From Microbacterium flavescens (GTDB lineage: Bacteria > Actinomycetota > Actinomycetes > Actinomycetales > Microbacteriaceae): a stretch of 64,000 nt of DNA. The stretch spans positions 372,001-436,000 of the forward strand of contig NZ_JAFIWA010000001.1 in assembly GCF_018588945.1 (NCBI RefSeq), read 5' to 3'. Made by a program: the position numbers and the translations under genes. The notes beneath the pieces are model-generated. The model did not search any database, was not told where the DNA came from, and was given only the letters and a program-made list of their open reading frames with translations. This document shows positions 26,131 through 35,848 of the stretch, piece by piece. Within the stretch, counting starts at the first letter, position 1. Each line of letters opens with the position of its first letter.

Positions 26131-27846
26131 ATGGGCTCACGCACTGCACCGGGATTCGATGAACTGGCGGAGCGTCCGTACGCCGATGTCCTGATCGTGG
26201 GCGGCGGGATCAATGGGCTCGCCACCTTCCGCGATCTCGCGATGCAGGGGGTCGACGTCGCACTGGTGGAGCGCGACGACTTCATCAGCGGAGCATCGGC
26301 GGCGTCATCCCACATGATCCACGGTGGCATCCGCTACCTCGAGAACGGCGAGTTCCGGCTCGTGCACGAGGCCGTCACCGAGCGCAACGCGCTGCTGCGC
26401 ATCGCTCCCCACTACGTGCGTCCGCTGCAGACCACCATCCCGATCTTCTCGACGTTCTCCGGCGTGCTCAGCGCGCCGCTGCGCTTCCTGCGTCACGGCG
26501 GAGGCAAGCACACCGAGCGGGGCGCCGCCCTCATCAAGATCGGGCTCGTGATCTACGACTCCTTCTCTCGCGGCGGCGGCCGCGTGCCGCGCCACGCGTT
26601 CCGGGGCCGCAAGCGGTCGCTGCAGGAACTGCCGGCCCTCAACCCCGACGTGAAGTACACCGCGACCTACTGGGACGCCTCGCTCCACGACCCCGAGCGG
26701 CTCGCGATCGACGTGCTCCGCGACGGCCGCCGGGCCGGCGGCGACCAGGCTCGCGCAGCGAACTACACCGCAGCGGTGGGCGCCGAGGGCGGCCGCGTCG
26801 TGCTGCGTGACATGGTCTCGGGCGAAGAGCTGGGGTTCGCGGCATCCGTCGTCATCAACGCATCGGGTCCGTGGACCGATCTCACCAACCTCGCCCTCGG
26901 CGACCCCACCCACTACATGGGCGGGACCAAGGGCTCGCACATCGTGCTCGACCACCCCGAACTGCTGGCGGCCACCGGGGGCCGGGAGCTGTTCTTCGAG
27001 AACGCCGACGGCCGCATCGTGCTCATCTACCCGCTCAAGGGCCGCGTGCTCGTCGGCACCACCGACCTCGAGCACCGCATGGGCGACCCGATCGTCTGCA
27101 CCGAGGAGGAGGTCGACTACTTCATCGACCTCATCGGGCAGGTGCTGCCCGGCATCGGCGTCGACCGATCGCAGATCGTGTACCGGTTCTCGGGCGTGCG
27201 CCCGCTTCCCGGGCACGGCGATCTCGCCCCGGGGTTCGTCTCGCGCGACTACCGCATCGAGGCGGCTCCGCTCGTGGGAGGGGATGCCACCGTGCTGAGC
27301 CTCGTCGGCGGCAAATGGACCACGTTCCGGGCGTCGGCCGAGCACCTCGCCGACCGCGCCCTGGCGCTCCTCGCTCGTCCGCGCCGGCGGTCCACGAAGG
27401 GCGTCGCCATCGGCGGCGGGAACGGCTTCCCGACGACCGAGCGGGCCCGGCAGCAGTGGATCGCGGGGCACGCCGACGGTCTGCCGGCCGCCCGCGTCGC
27501 GACCCTGCTCGATCGGTACGGCACCGTCGCGACAGACCTCGTCGCCGCGATCGCGGAGGATCCCGACGACGCTCCGCTGGTGCATCTCCCCGGCTACAGC
27601 AGCGCCGAGGTGCGGCACCTCGCGCTGAGCGAGGACGTGGTCCATCTCGACGATCTGCTGATGCGCCGGACGAGCATCGCCTTCGTGGGCGGTGCGTCGG
27701 AAGCCGCCGTCACGGAGATCGCCGCTCTCGTCGCGCCGGTGCTCGGCTGGGATGCCGGGCGCACCGCGTCCGAGGTCGAGCGCGGGGTCGCGATGGTGCA
27801 CGCCGCCGACCCGTCGTGGGCCGAGGCATCCGCCACCTCGCGATAG
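26131..27846 (+). CDS. glpD: Glycerol-3-phosphate dehydrogenase (FAD-dependent)
   Basis: The 571-residue flavoprotein oxidises glycerol 3-phosphate to dihydroxyacetone phosphate at the membrane and passes electrons to quinone. It has the FAD dinucleotide fold at the start (DVLIVGGGINGLATFRDLA), the GlpD motif SHMIHGGIRYLE, GGKWTTFR near residue 395 and a helical C-terminal domain. The ATG at 26131 has GGGG six bases upstream; another ATG two codons earlier is less well placed. It precedes glpK. Confidence 0.95.
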   Translation: MGSRTAPGFDELAERPYADVLIVGGGINGLATFRDLAMQGVDVALVERDDFISGASAASSHMIHGGIRYLENGEFRLVHEAVTERNALLRIAPHYVRPLQTTIPIFSTFSGVLSAPLRFLRHGGGKHTERGAALIKIGLVIYDSFSRGGGRVPRHAFRGRKRSLQELPALNPDVKYTATYWDASLHDPERLAIDVLRDGRRAGGDQARAANYTAAVGAEGGRVVLRDMVSGEELGFAASVVINASGPWTDLTNLALGDPTHYMGGTKGSHIVLDHPELLAATGGRELFFENADGRIVLIYPLKGRVLVGTTDLEHRMGDPIVCTEEEVDYFIDLIGQVLPGIGVDRSQIVYRFSGVRPLPGHGDLAPGFVSRDYRIEAAPLVGGDATVLSLVGGKWTTFRASAEHLADRALALLARPRRRSTKGVAIGGGNGFPTTERARQQWIAGHADGLPAARVATLLDRYGTVATDLVAAIAEDPDDAPLVHLPGYSSAEVRHLALSEDVVHLDDLLMRRTSIAFVGGASEAAVTEIAALVAPVLGWDAGRTASEVERGVAMVHAADPSWAEASATSR

Positions 27847-27921
27847 CCTGACCGCAGCCGGGCGCCGAGCGGGCCCCCGTGACGCATGCGGGCGATGTCG
27901 CCCGCGAGGAAGGAGCCGGTG

Positions 27922-29475
27922 TTGGCCGATCACGTTCTGGCGATCGATCAGGGCACGACCTCGACGCGGGCGATCGTGTTCGACTCGGCGGGCGCCGTCG
28001 TCTCGGTCGCCCAGCGCGAGCACGAGCAGATCTTCCCGCGTGCCGGATGGGTCGAGCACGACCCCGTCGAGATCTGGACGAACACCGAGTGGGTGGTGGC
28101 GTCGTGCCTCACCCGGGCCGCGGTGGCGGCATCCGACATCGCCGCCGTCGGCGTGACCAACCAACGCGAGACGGCGATCGTCTGGGACCGCCGCACCGGG
28201 CGGCCGGTGCACAACGCCCTGGTGTGGCAGGACACCCGAACCCAGCCCCGCGTCGACGAGCTCGCCGGCTCGCAAGACGGGTCGGGCGACGGCACCTACC
28301 GCTTCGCCGAGACGACGGGACTGCCGCTCGCCACGTACTTCTCCGCGTCGAAGGTCGCGTGGATCCTCGACCGTGTGCCCGGCGCGCGCCAGGCCGCGGA
28401 GGCGGGTCACCTCGTGTTCGGCACGCCCGACACCTGGGTCATCTGGAATCTGACGGGCGGCGCCCGCGGCGGCATCCACGTCACCGACGTCACCAACGCC
28501 TCACGCACCCTGCTCATGGACCTGCGCACGCTGGACTGGTCGGACGAGCTGCTCGCGGTGTGGGGCATCCCGCGGTCGATGATGCCCGAGATCCGCTCCT
28601 CGTCCGAGGTCGTCGGCACCTCGCAGCTGCCGGATGTGCTCCACGGCACGCCGATCGCCGGAATCCTCGGCGACCAGCAGGCGGCCACCTTCGGCCAGGC
28701 CGCGTTCGACGCCGGCGAATCGAAGAATACGTACGGCACCGGCAACTTCCTGCTGGTGAACACCGGCACCGAGATCGTGCGCTCGGACAGCGGGCTGATC
28801 ACGACCGTCGCGTACCGCTGCGGCGACGAGCCGGCGCGCTACGCGCTCGAGGGCTCGATCGCCGTCACCGGATCGCTGGTGCAGTGGCTGCGCGACAACC
28901 TGGGCATCATCCAGCGCTCGGAAGACGTCGAGTCGCTCGCCGCGACCGTCGATGACAACGGCGGCGCGTACTTCGTGCCCGCGTTCTCCGGTCTGTACGC
29001 GCCGTACTGGCGCCCCGACGCCCGCGCCGCGCTGGTGGGCATGACCCGCTTCGTCAACAAGGGGCACATCGCACGCGCCGCGCTCGAGGCCACCGCATTC
29101 CAGACGCGGGACGTGATCGAGGCGGTCGTCGCCGACACCGGGCGCGAGCTCGACGAGCTGCGCGTGGACGGCGGGATGACGCGCAACGACGCCCTCATGC
29201 AATTCCAGGCCGACATCCTCGGCGTTCCGGTCGTGCGGCCGAAGGTCGTCGAGACCACGGCGCTCGGAGCCGCCTACGCCGCGGGCCTCGCGACCGGTGT
29301 CTGGAGGAGCCGCGACGAGCTGCGGGCGCACTGGCAGGAGGACGTGCGGTTCGAGCCGCGCATGGCGCAGGACGAGCGCGAGCGCCGCTGCCGACTGTGG
29401 AAGAAGGCGGTGTCGAAGTCGCTCGATTGGGTCGACGACGACGCCCGCGCCCTCATGGACGCGGCCGACGGCTGA
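27922..29475 (+). CDS. glpK: Glycerol kinase
   Basis: The 517-residue FGGY-family kinase phosphorylates glycerol to glycerol 3-phosphate for GlpD. Conserved are [17 protein letters not shown] at the N-terminus, [26 protein letters not shown] and the FGGY signature region [19 protein letters not shown]. The start is taken as TTG at 27922, six bases after AAGGAG; a GTG one codon earlier is possible. No glycerol facilitator gene is present in the cluster. It ends directly against the stop of the convergent Fpg gene. Confidence 0.95.
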   Translation: MADHVLAIDQGTTSTRAIVFDSAGAVVSVAQREHEQIFPRAGWVEHDPVEIWTNTEWVVASCLTRAAVAASDIAAVGVTNQRETAIVWDRRTGRPVHNALVWQDTRTQPRVDELAGSQDGSGDGTYRFAETTGLPLATYFSASKVAWILDRVPGARQAAEAGHLVFGTPDTWVIWNLTGGARGGIHVTDVTNASRTLLMDLRTLDWSDELLAVWGIPRSMMPEIRSSSEVVGTSQLPDVLHGTPIAGILGDQQAATFGQAAFDAGESKNTYGTGNFLLVNTGTEIVRSDSGLITTVAYRCGDEPARYALEGSIAVTGSLVQWLRDNLGIIQRSEDVESLAATVDDNGGAYFVPAFSGLYAPYWRPDARAALVGMTRFVNKGHIARAALEATAFQTRDVIEAVVADTGRELDELRVDGGMTRNDALMQFQADILGVPVVRPKVVETTALGAAYAAGLATGVWRSRDELRAHWQEDVRFEPRMAQDERERRCRLWKKAVSKSLDWVDDDARALMDAADG

Positions 29476-30348
29476 TCACTTGAGCAGGCGCGACAGGCGC
29501 CGATCCGCGAGGATCTTGCCGCCCGTCTGACACGTCGGGCAGTACTCGAGCGAGTTGTCGGCGAAGAAGACGCTGCGCACCTCGTCTCCACAGACCGGGC
29601 ACGTCTCGCCGCGGCGTCCGTGCACCCTCATGCCGCGCCGTTTGGCGTCTTTCAGCTCGGCAGGAGGCTTGCCGGATGCCGCGGCCACCGCCTCGGTGAG
29701 CGTGTCGGTCATCGCGGCGAACACCCGGTCGATCTCGGCGTCGTCGAGGCTGGAGGCCAGGGCATACGGCGACATCTTCGCCGCGTGCAGGATCTCGTCG
29801 GAGTACGCATTGCCGACGCCCGCGATCGTGGCCTGGTCGCGCAGCACGCCCTTGATCTGGGTGCGACGGCCGGCGAGCAGCCCGGCCAGGGTGTCGCGCG
29901 TGAACGCGGGGTCGAGCGGGTCGGGCCCCAGGCGCGCGATTCCGGGCACGTCGGCCGGGTCGCGGACGACGTAGACGGCCAGGGACTTCTTGGTGCCGGC
30001 CTCGGTGAGGTCGAATCCGGAGCCGTCGGAGAGTGCGACGCGCAGGGCGATGGGCGTCTTGCCGGGGCGGATGACCGTCGTCGGGAGCTGGTCGTAGAAG
30101 CGCAGCCAGCCGGCTTTGGCCAGGTGGAAGACGAGGTGGGGTGCGGCATCCGTGCCCGTCGTGGCGATGTCGACGAACTTGCCGTGACGCGCGACCCCCG
30201 CGATGCGGGCGCCCTTCAGGGCGTCGACCGGAGGGTCGTACGTCTTGAGGGCGGCGATGTTCGCGACCGAGACGCGCGTGACCTCGAGTCCTGTCAGGCG
30301 TCCGTGGAGGAACTCCACGAGACCCTGCACCTCGGGCATCTCGGGCAT
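29476..30348 (-). CDS. Fpg/Nei family DNA glycosylase
   Basis: The 290-residue protein begins MPEMPEVQ, with the catalytic N-terminal Pro2 and Glu3, has Lys57 in VARHGKFVD, the helix-two-turn-helix around IAGVGNAYSDEILHAA, and a C-terminal zinc finger (CPVCGDEV and CPTCQTGGK). Such enzymes excise oxidised bases and cut the backbone by beta/delta elimination. Whether it prefers oxidised purines (Fpg) or pyrimidines (Nei) is not settled by sequence. The gene starts six bases after CAGGAT and may be leaderless. Confidence 0.92.
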   Translation of the reverse strand: MPEMPEVQGLVEFLHGRLTGLEVTRVSVANIAALKTYDPPVDALKGARIAGVARHGKFVDIATTGTDAAPHLVFHLAKAGWLRFYDQLPTTVIRPGKTPIALRVALSDGSGFDLTEAGTKKSLAVYVVRDPADVPGIARLGPDPLDPAFTRDTLAGLLAGRRTQIKGVLRDQATIAGVGNAYSDEILHAAKMSPYALASSLDDAEIDRVFAAMTDTLTEAVAAASGKPPAELKDAKRRGMRVHGRRGETCPVCGDEVRSVFFADNSLEYCPTCQTGGKILADRRLSRLLK

Positions 30349-30405
30349 GGGGCAATCCTGCCACGGAGCGCCGACGGCGGGGCGGGAGGTTCGGGGGCTC
30401 GGGCC

Positions 30406-30972
30406 TCAGTCCTCGAGGACGGCCCAGGGCTGCGGCATCCGCTCATCCGTCCTCAGCAGGGCGGCGATCCAGCCGTCGTCGCGGTACTTGGCGTTCGCGA
30501 GCGCCTTGCGGAGCGTCCCCTCGTACTGGAAGCCGAGCGCACGGGCGACTTTCGCAGACGCGACGTTGCCGACCACCGCGCGCCATTCGATGCGGGTCAG
30601 ATCGAGTCCGCCGGCGTCGAAGCCCCAGTCGATCACGGCGTTCGACGCCTCGGCGAGGCGGCCGCCGCCGCGGGCCCACGGCGCCATCCAGAAGCCGATC
30701 TCGCCGTTGCCCATGCCGTCGACGCGGTACATGCCGATCGTGCCGACGAGTGCCTCCTGCTCGCGGATCGCCCACGTCAGGTTCTTCCCGGCCTCCCAGT
30801 CCTTCGGCACCTGTGCGACGAACCCCTCGGCGTGCGAGCGCTCGTAAGGGACCGGCACGGGGGTGTAGCGCTGGATGCCCGCGTCCTGGCAGGCCTCGAA
30901 GATGGCGTCGACGTCGGCAGCGGTCGGCAGCGACAGTTCGAGCCTCGACGTGCGCAGGGTCACCGGTTCCAT
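30406..30972 (-). CDS. GNAT family N-acetyltransferase (RimJ/RimL type)
   Basis: The 188-residue protein has the single GNAT fold seen in RimJ/RimL-like enzymes: LRTSRLELSLPTAADVDAIF at the start, GEIGFWMAPWARGGGRLAEA as the acetyl-CoA-binding region, and NVASAKVARALGFQYEGTLRK late. It transfers acetyl from acetyl-CoA to an amine, perhaps a protein N-terminus or a small molecule. The ATG lies six bases after TACCCT, so the message is probably leaderless. Confidence 0.9.
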   Translation of the reverse strand: MEPVTLRTSRLELSLPTAADVDAIFEACQDAGIQRYTPVPVPYERSHAEGFVAQVPKDWEAGKNLTWAIREQEALVGTIGMYRVDGMGNGEIGFWMAPWARGGGRLAEASNAVIDWGFDAGGLDLTRIEWRAVVGNVASAKVARALGFQYEGTLRKALANAKYRDDGWIAALLRTDERMPQPWAVLED

Positions 30973-30978
30973 CGGCTC

Positions 30979-30984
30979 AGGGTA
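30979..30984 (-). promoter_or_regulatory. -10 box of GNAT gene
   Basis: TACCCT on the minus strand ends six bases before the ATG at 30972. Confidence 0.5.
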
Positions 30985-31085
30985 CCGGGCGGCCGGGTCG
31001 AGGCTGTGCCGTAACGCCGCCTGATTCGGGCGGGGCCGGCCGTTTCCGGCCTGCGGCGGGTCAGCCGCGTTCGTCGCGCGTGCGC

Positions 31086-31182
31086 GTACCCAACTCAGGA
31101 CCGCACCGGACGGATGATCGGGGTCCGGCGGAAATTCGGGGAGGGAAGCGGCGGGGAGGTCGCGCGGTCCTGCAACCGGTAC
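31086..31182. repeat. Inverted repeat, family C (diverged copy 1)
   Basis: The left arm GTACCCAACTCAGGACCGC and the right arm GCGGTCCTGCAACCGGTAC are inverted copies. They match the arms of the two elements at 32193-32278 and 32361-32447 on the other side of the AbiEi/DUF559 gene. The 30973-31274 gap holds no other feature. Confidence 0.65.
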
Positions 31183-31274
31183 GGCTCCTCCCCATTGCGG
31201 CCGAGTCCGGCGTCCTTCCCCGATCAGTCTTCGCGGCGGCTCGGGGCTGCCGTGCGTCGGCGAGCATCGTCGAT

Positions 31275-32120
31275 GTGTCCGCCGAGTTCTTCACCCGCGC
31301 CGATCTCCTCCATGCCGGGCACACCCGTCGCTCAATCCAGGCGCAGGTCCGGTCGGGCGACCTCATCCACGCCCGCCGCGATCGGTACCTGGCTGGCGAT
31401 ACGCACGACAGTCTCGTCCGGGCCGTTCGCGTCGGCGGGCGGCTCACGTGCCTCTCGCTGCTGGCAACGCTCGGTGTGTTCGTTCTGGAGAACCGGCGCC
31501 TTCACGTGCACGTGCCGGCAACGGCCGGCAGATTGAGAGCGCCTGGGAATCGCCGGAAACGGCTCAAGCCGCCTCAGTCACGCAAGGTGCGACTGCATTG
31601 GTCCGACCTGATCCAGGATCCCGGGTCGCGCTGCGCGGTGAGCGTCGTGGACGCTCTCGTTCATGCTGTGACCTGCCAGACACCCCGCGCCGCGATCGCC
31701 ACACTCGACAGCGCACTCCACCGTCGATTGATCGGCATCGACGACCTGAACACGGTGTTCGCGGCGCTTCCCGCGCGGTTCCACGCCTTGCGGGCGCTCG
31801 TCGACGCTCGCGCCGAGTCCGGACCGGAGACTCTGGTTCGCCTGATGGCGCGCGTGCTCGGGTGCGATGTGAGGCTCCAGGTCGAGTTCGATGACATCGG
31901 ACGAGTGGATCTGCTCCTTGACGGATGGCTGGTCGTCGAGTGCGACAGCAGGGAGTTCCATCAGGACTGGAAGACTCAGGTGAAGGACCGCGAGCGCGAT
32001 GTCGCGCTCGCCGCTCTGGGCTACTGCACGCTGCGAGTCACGGCCGCCATGATCATGTACCGGCCGGACGACGTCTTTGCCGCTCTGCGCGGACTGATCT
32101 CCTCGCGCCGCGCGGTCTGA
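31275..32120 (+). CDS. AbiEi-antitoxin-like / DUF559 (Vsr-like nuclease fold) protein
   Basis: The 281-residue protein begins with the winged-helix pattern of AbiEi-type antitoxins (EFFTRADLLHAGHTRRSIQAQ) and ends with a DUF559-like PD-(D/E)XK core (GRVDLLLDGWLVVECDSRE, then YCTLRVTAAMIMYRPDDV). No toxin gene lies next to it, so it is an orphan of the type often annotated as type IV TA antitoxin-domain protein. Its role is unknown. The GTG start is the likeliest in-frame codon before the conserved domain. It is bracketed by family C inverted repeats. A cousin is at 63040. Confidence 0.8.
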   Translation: MSAEFFTRADLLHAGHTRRSIQAQVRSGDLIHARRDRYLAGDTHDSLVRAVRVGGRLTCLSLLATLGVFVLENRRLHVHVPATAGRLRAPGNRRKRLKPPQSRKVRLHWSDLIQDPGSRCAVSVVDALVHAVTCQTPRAAIATLDSALHRRLIGIDDLNTVFAALPARFHALRALVDARAESGPETLVRLMARVLGCDVRLQVEFDDIGRVDLLLDGWLVVECDSREFHQDWKTQVKDRERDVALAALGYCTLRVTAAMIMYRPDDVFAALRGLISSRRAV

Positions 32121-32167
32121 CCGCGCGGCGCCGGCCCGGGCCCGGGGGTCAGACCACCCTGCCCTCC

Positions 32168-32287
32168 GAGGGCTGCCTGAGGCAACCCATCTGTACCGTA
32201 CTCAGGATCGCCGCTGCGGCAGCCGCCCTTCCGGGCCTCAATCGGCCCCAGTCGGCGGAGCGGTCCTGAGATCGGTACGGCGGGCGG
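32168..32287. repeat. Inverted repeat, family C (copy 2)
   Basis: This 120-base unit recurs nearly identically 168 bases further on. Within it GTACCGTACTCAGGATCGC (from 32193) pairs with GCGGTCCTGAGATCGGTAC (to 32278) around inner GC-rich hairpins, and it opens with TGCCTGAGGCA, a small palindrome. Confidence 0.85.
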
Positions 32288-32335
32288 AGAGGAGCGGTGG
32301 CTCAGGCGTCCGGCGCCCGCGAGGTGGCCCCTCCC

Positions 32336-32454
32336 GAAGGCTGCCTCAGGCAACCCATCTGTACCGTACTCAGGATCGCCGCTGCGGCAGCCGCCCTTCC
32401 GGGCCTCAATCGGCCCGAGTCGGCGGACCGGTCCTGAGATCGGTACGGCGGGCA
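32336..32454. repeat. Inverted repeat, family C (copy 3)
   Basis: A near-identical copy of 32168-32287. Differences include TGCCTCAGGCA for TGCCTGAGGCA and CCGAGTCGG for CCCAGTCGG. The two copies and a 48-base unrelated spacer fill the gap between the AbiEi-like gene and trpS. No gene was recognised in 32121-32510. Confidence 0.85.
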
Positions 32455-32510
32455 CGCGCGAGGCGGAGTTATGGCACACGGCTGCGCCGCGCGGCCCGAA
32501 ACCGGCGGGG

Positions 32511-33527
<1,017 letters not shown>

Positions 33528-33607
33528 GGGCCGCCGCACGAGCGGCCTCCGTCCGGGCGCCGCCTGCGGCGCGGAAGAAAGCCGAGCGGATGCCTCGCCC
33601 CAGCGCG

Positions 33608-34456
33608 TCAGGCGCCGATGGCGTAGTCCGCGACGACGGGGGAGTGGTCGCTCCACCGCGTGTCCCAGGAGGGCGCCCGCACCACCTGGTAGTTGGTCGC
33701 GCGCGCCGCGAGAGCCGGCGTCCCGAGGTGGTAGTCGATGCGCCAGCCGCTGTCGTTGTCGAAGGCACGACCGCGCATCGACCACCAGGTGTAGGGCCCG
33801 TCGACGTCGCCGTGCGAGACCCGACCGACGTCCACCCAGCCGAGGCCGGTGCCGGTGGAGCCGTCCACGGCGGTGACCTGCTCGCCGGCGGGGCCGAGGA
33901 ACCGGTCGAAGTACGCGCGCTCGCGGGGGAGGAACCCGGCCTTCTTGATGTTCCCCCTCCAGTTGCGGATGTCGAGCTCGCGGTGGCCGACGTTGAGGTC
34001 GCCCATGACGAGCGCGAACGGAGTCGCCTGCTCGAGCTGCGGCATCCGCTTCTCCATCGCATCGAGGAACGCCCACTTCGCGTCCTGCCGAGGGGTGTCG
34101 GCCTCGCCGGTGTGGACGTAGGCGCTCACGACCGTGAGGCGCTCGCCGTCGATGTCGAAGTCGGCCTCGATCCATCGACCGGCAGAGTCGAGCGGCTCCG
34201 GACCCAGCACGCGGCGCACGTCGACCGCAGGCATGCGGGTGGCCACCGCGACGCCCGCCCGGCCCTTCGCCAAGGCCTCGTCGTTGACGATCTCCCACCC
34301 GGGAAGAACGCCGCGCAGCTCTTCGAGCGTCGCGCGCACCTCCTGCAGGGCGAGCACGTCGACGTCGGCGGCGTCGAGCCACTCGATCATGCCCTTGCGG
34401 GTCGCGGCACGGATGCCGTTGACGTTGACGGAGGCGATGCGGACTCGGCGGGGCAC
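33608..34456 (-). CDS. xth: Exodeoxyribonuclease III family protein
   Basis: The 282-residue protein is an AP endonuclease/exonuclease III of the EEP fold: IASVNVNGIRAA, LALQEVRA with the metal-binding Glu, VMGDLNVGHRELDIRN, and the terminal WSDHSPVVADY with the catalytic Asp-His. It cuts DNA at abasic sites in base-excision repair, fitting the Fpg/Nei gene 3 kb away. The start is GTG at 34456, seven bases after TAGGCT; the codon often written as Val further in is GTC and cannot start. Confidence 0.93.
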   Translation of the reverse strand: MPRRVRIASVNVNGIRAATRKGMIEWLDAADVDVLALQEVRATLEELRGVLPGWEIVNDEALAKGRAGVAVATRMPAVDVRRVLGPEPLDSAGRWIEADFDIDGERLTVVSAYVHTGEADTPRQDAKWAFLDAMEKRMPQLEQATPFALVMGDLNVGHRELDIRNWRGNIKKAGFLPRERAYFDRFLGPAGEQVTAVDGSTGTGLGWVDVGRVSHGDVDGPYTWWSMRGRAFDNDSGWRIDYHLGTPALAARATNYQVVRAPSWDTRWSDHSPVVADYAIGA

Positions 34457-34463
34457 GCCCGCC

Positions 34464-34469
34464 AGCCTA
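34464..34469 (-). promoter_or_regulatory. xth -10 box, leaderless start
   Basis: TAGGCT on the minus strand ends seven bases before the GTG at 34456. Confidence 0.55.
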
Positions 34470-34519
34470 ATCGCGACCGCGGACAGCGCCCGCCGCCCGC
34501 ACACTCGCGCGGGCCTCGA

Positions 34520-35836
34520 TCAGGTCAGGTCGCGCTTCTCGCCGCCCGCGGGCCCGGCCGCTTCGGACGATCGCGTCGCCGGCTTGCGTCCGCTCTTCGC
34601 CTTGGCGGGCGCGAGCGGCTTGAGCGCATGCTGCGGCGGGGGAGGAGCGGATGCCTCGACCTGCCGCAGCTCGTCCTCCGCTTCGCGCACCGCCCGGTCG
34701 GCGAACGGGCGCCGGTACCACGCGGCCTGCGCGCGGGCATCCTTCGCCGTGCGCAGCCGCACCCGCGCCGCGACGAGCAGCGCGGCGTGCTCGGCGGCCA
34801 GCCGCTCGGCCTCGGTCTGCGGAAGGAGGGCGAGGTCGCGATCGCGCGCGGCCACGGCCACCCACGATGCCGCGACGAGCATCACGATCCCCATGAGCCG
34901 GAACCACAGCAGCATCCCGACGAAGAAGGCGAATCCGGCAAGGAGCGGGTTCGCGGGCGTGTAGCTCAGCAGCAGGCCCGCGCCGAGCTGCAGCAGCGAG
35001 AGGCCGATGCCGCCGATGATCGCGCCCGGCCAGATGCGGCGCCACGGCAGCTTCGTGCCGGTGAGGAAACGGAACAGCCCCACGAGGGCCGCAGAGGTCA
35101 CGGCGAACCCGATGAACAGAGAACCCGCCTTGGCGGTCACCTCGGTGAAGCCGCTCAGCAGCTTCCAGCCGAAGAGCGAGAACACCCACTCGATCGCATA
35201 GGTCCCGATGGTGCTGAGCGCGGCGCCGAAGATCAGGGTGGCGCCGAACACCAGCGCGGCGAGGAGGTCGCGGGCCTTCAGGAGGAAGTAGCTGCGCCGG
35301 TCGGGCGGGATCCCGAAGAGCTCGCGCACCGCGCGGCGCGTGTAGGTCACCCAGTCGATGGCGGTCCAGATGAGTGCGCCGAGCGCGATCACACCGGTCC
35401 ACCCGAGCACTCCCGCGTTCTGCGACGCGATGGCCTGAACGGCCTCGGGCGTGGCGAAAGCGCTGTCGGGTGAGATCAGGTCGGGGATATAGCTGTTGAT
35501 CAGATTGATGAGACCGTCGACGGCTTCGGTGCTGCCGCCGAGCCACAGACCAGTGATCGCGAACGCCAGGTAGATCGCCGCGAAGCAGGCGAACAGGGCC
35601 ACGTAGCTGACCCCGGCCGACAGGAGGAAGCCGTTCTCGATGAGGAAGTTGCGCCACACCCGCACCGGAAACCACGCCAGCGTGGCTTCGGTGAGCCGCG
35701 TCGCCCGGCTGATGGGCACGTCGAACCGTTGCCGGAGGCTGACCTCGGTCGCCTCCCACCGATCGCGCAGCGACTCCTCCTCGCGCTGGGCGGCGTCCGC
35801 CGTCGCGCGGGCGTCCGGCGAGGGCGTCTGCGTCAC
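34520..35836 (-). CDS. YihY/BrkB family membrane protein
   Basis: The 438-residue protein has about six hydrophobic segments between residues 60 and 315, starting NGFLLSAGVSYVALFACFAAIYLAF, the core of the YihY/BrkB (formerly tRNA-processing ribonuclease BN) family, and a long charged cytoplasmic tail rich in Ala, Lys and Arg. The family's function is unknown; a transport or envelope role is proposed. The GTG start follows TAGCCT by six bases, a box that lies within the last codons of the upstream MFS gene. Confidence 0.92.
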   Translation of the reverse strand: MTQTPSPDARATADAAQREEESLRDRWEATEVSLRQRFDVPISRATRLTEATLAWFPVRVWRNFLIENGFLLSAGVSYVALFACFAAIYLAFAITGLWLGGSTEAVDGLINLINSYIPDLISPDSAFATPEAVQAIASQNAGVLGWTGVIALGALIWTAIDWVTYTRRAVRELFGIPPDRRSYFLLKARDLLAALVFGATLIFGAALSTIGTYAIEWVFSLFGWKLLSGFTEVTAKAGSLFIGFAVTSAALVGLFRFLTGTKLPWRRIWPGAIIGGIGLSLLQLGAGLLLSYTPANPLLAGFAFFVGMLLWFRLMGIVMLVAASWVAVAARDRDLALLPQTEAERLAAEHAALLVAARVRLRTAKDARAQAAWYRRPFADRAVREAEDELRQVEASAPPPPQHALKPLAPAKAKSGRKPATRSSEAAGPAGGEKRDLT

Positions 35837-35842
35837 GTTGTC

Positions 35843-35848
35843 AGGCTA
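35843..35848 (-). promoter_or_regulatory. -10 box of YihY gene
   Basis: TAGCCT on the minus strand overlaps the stop region of the MFS gene and ends six bases before the YihY GTG, giving a leaderless transcript independent of the gene upstream. Confidence 0.5.

Noticed and set aside
26305..28479. A 724-codon minus-strand open frame opposite glpD-glpK
   Set aside because: It has no domain and spans two well-supported genes on the other strand.
32168..32454. Two direct repeats with a spacer resembling a short CRISPR array
   Set aside because: Units are about 120 bases with internal inverted arms and there are only two full copies. CRISPR repeats are 23-47 bases with regular spacers, and no cas gene is present.
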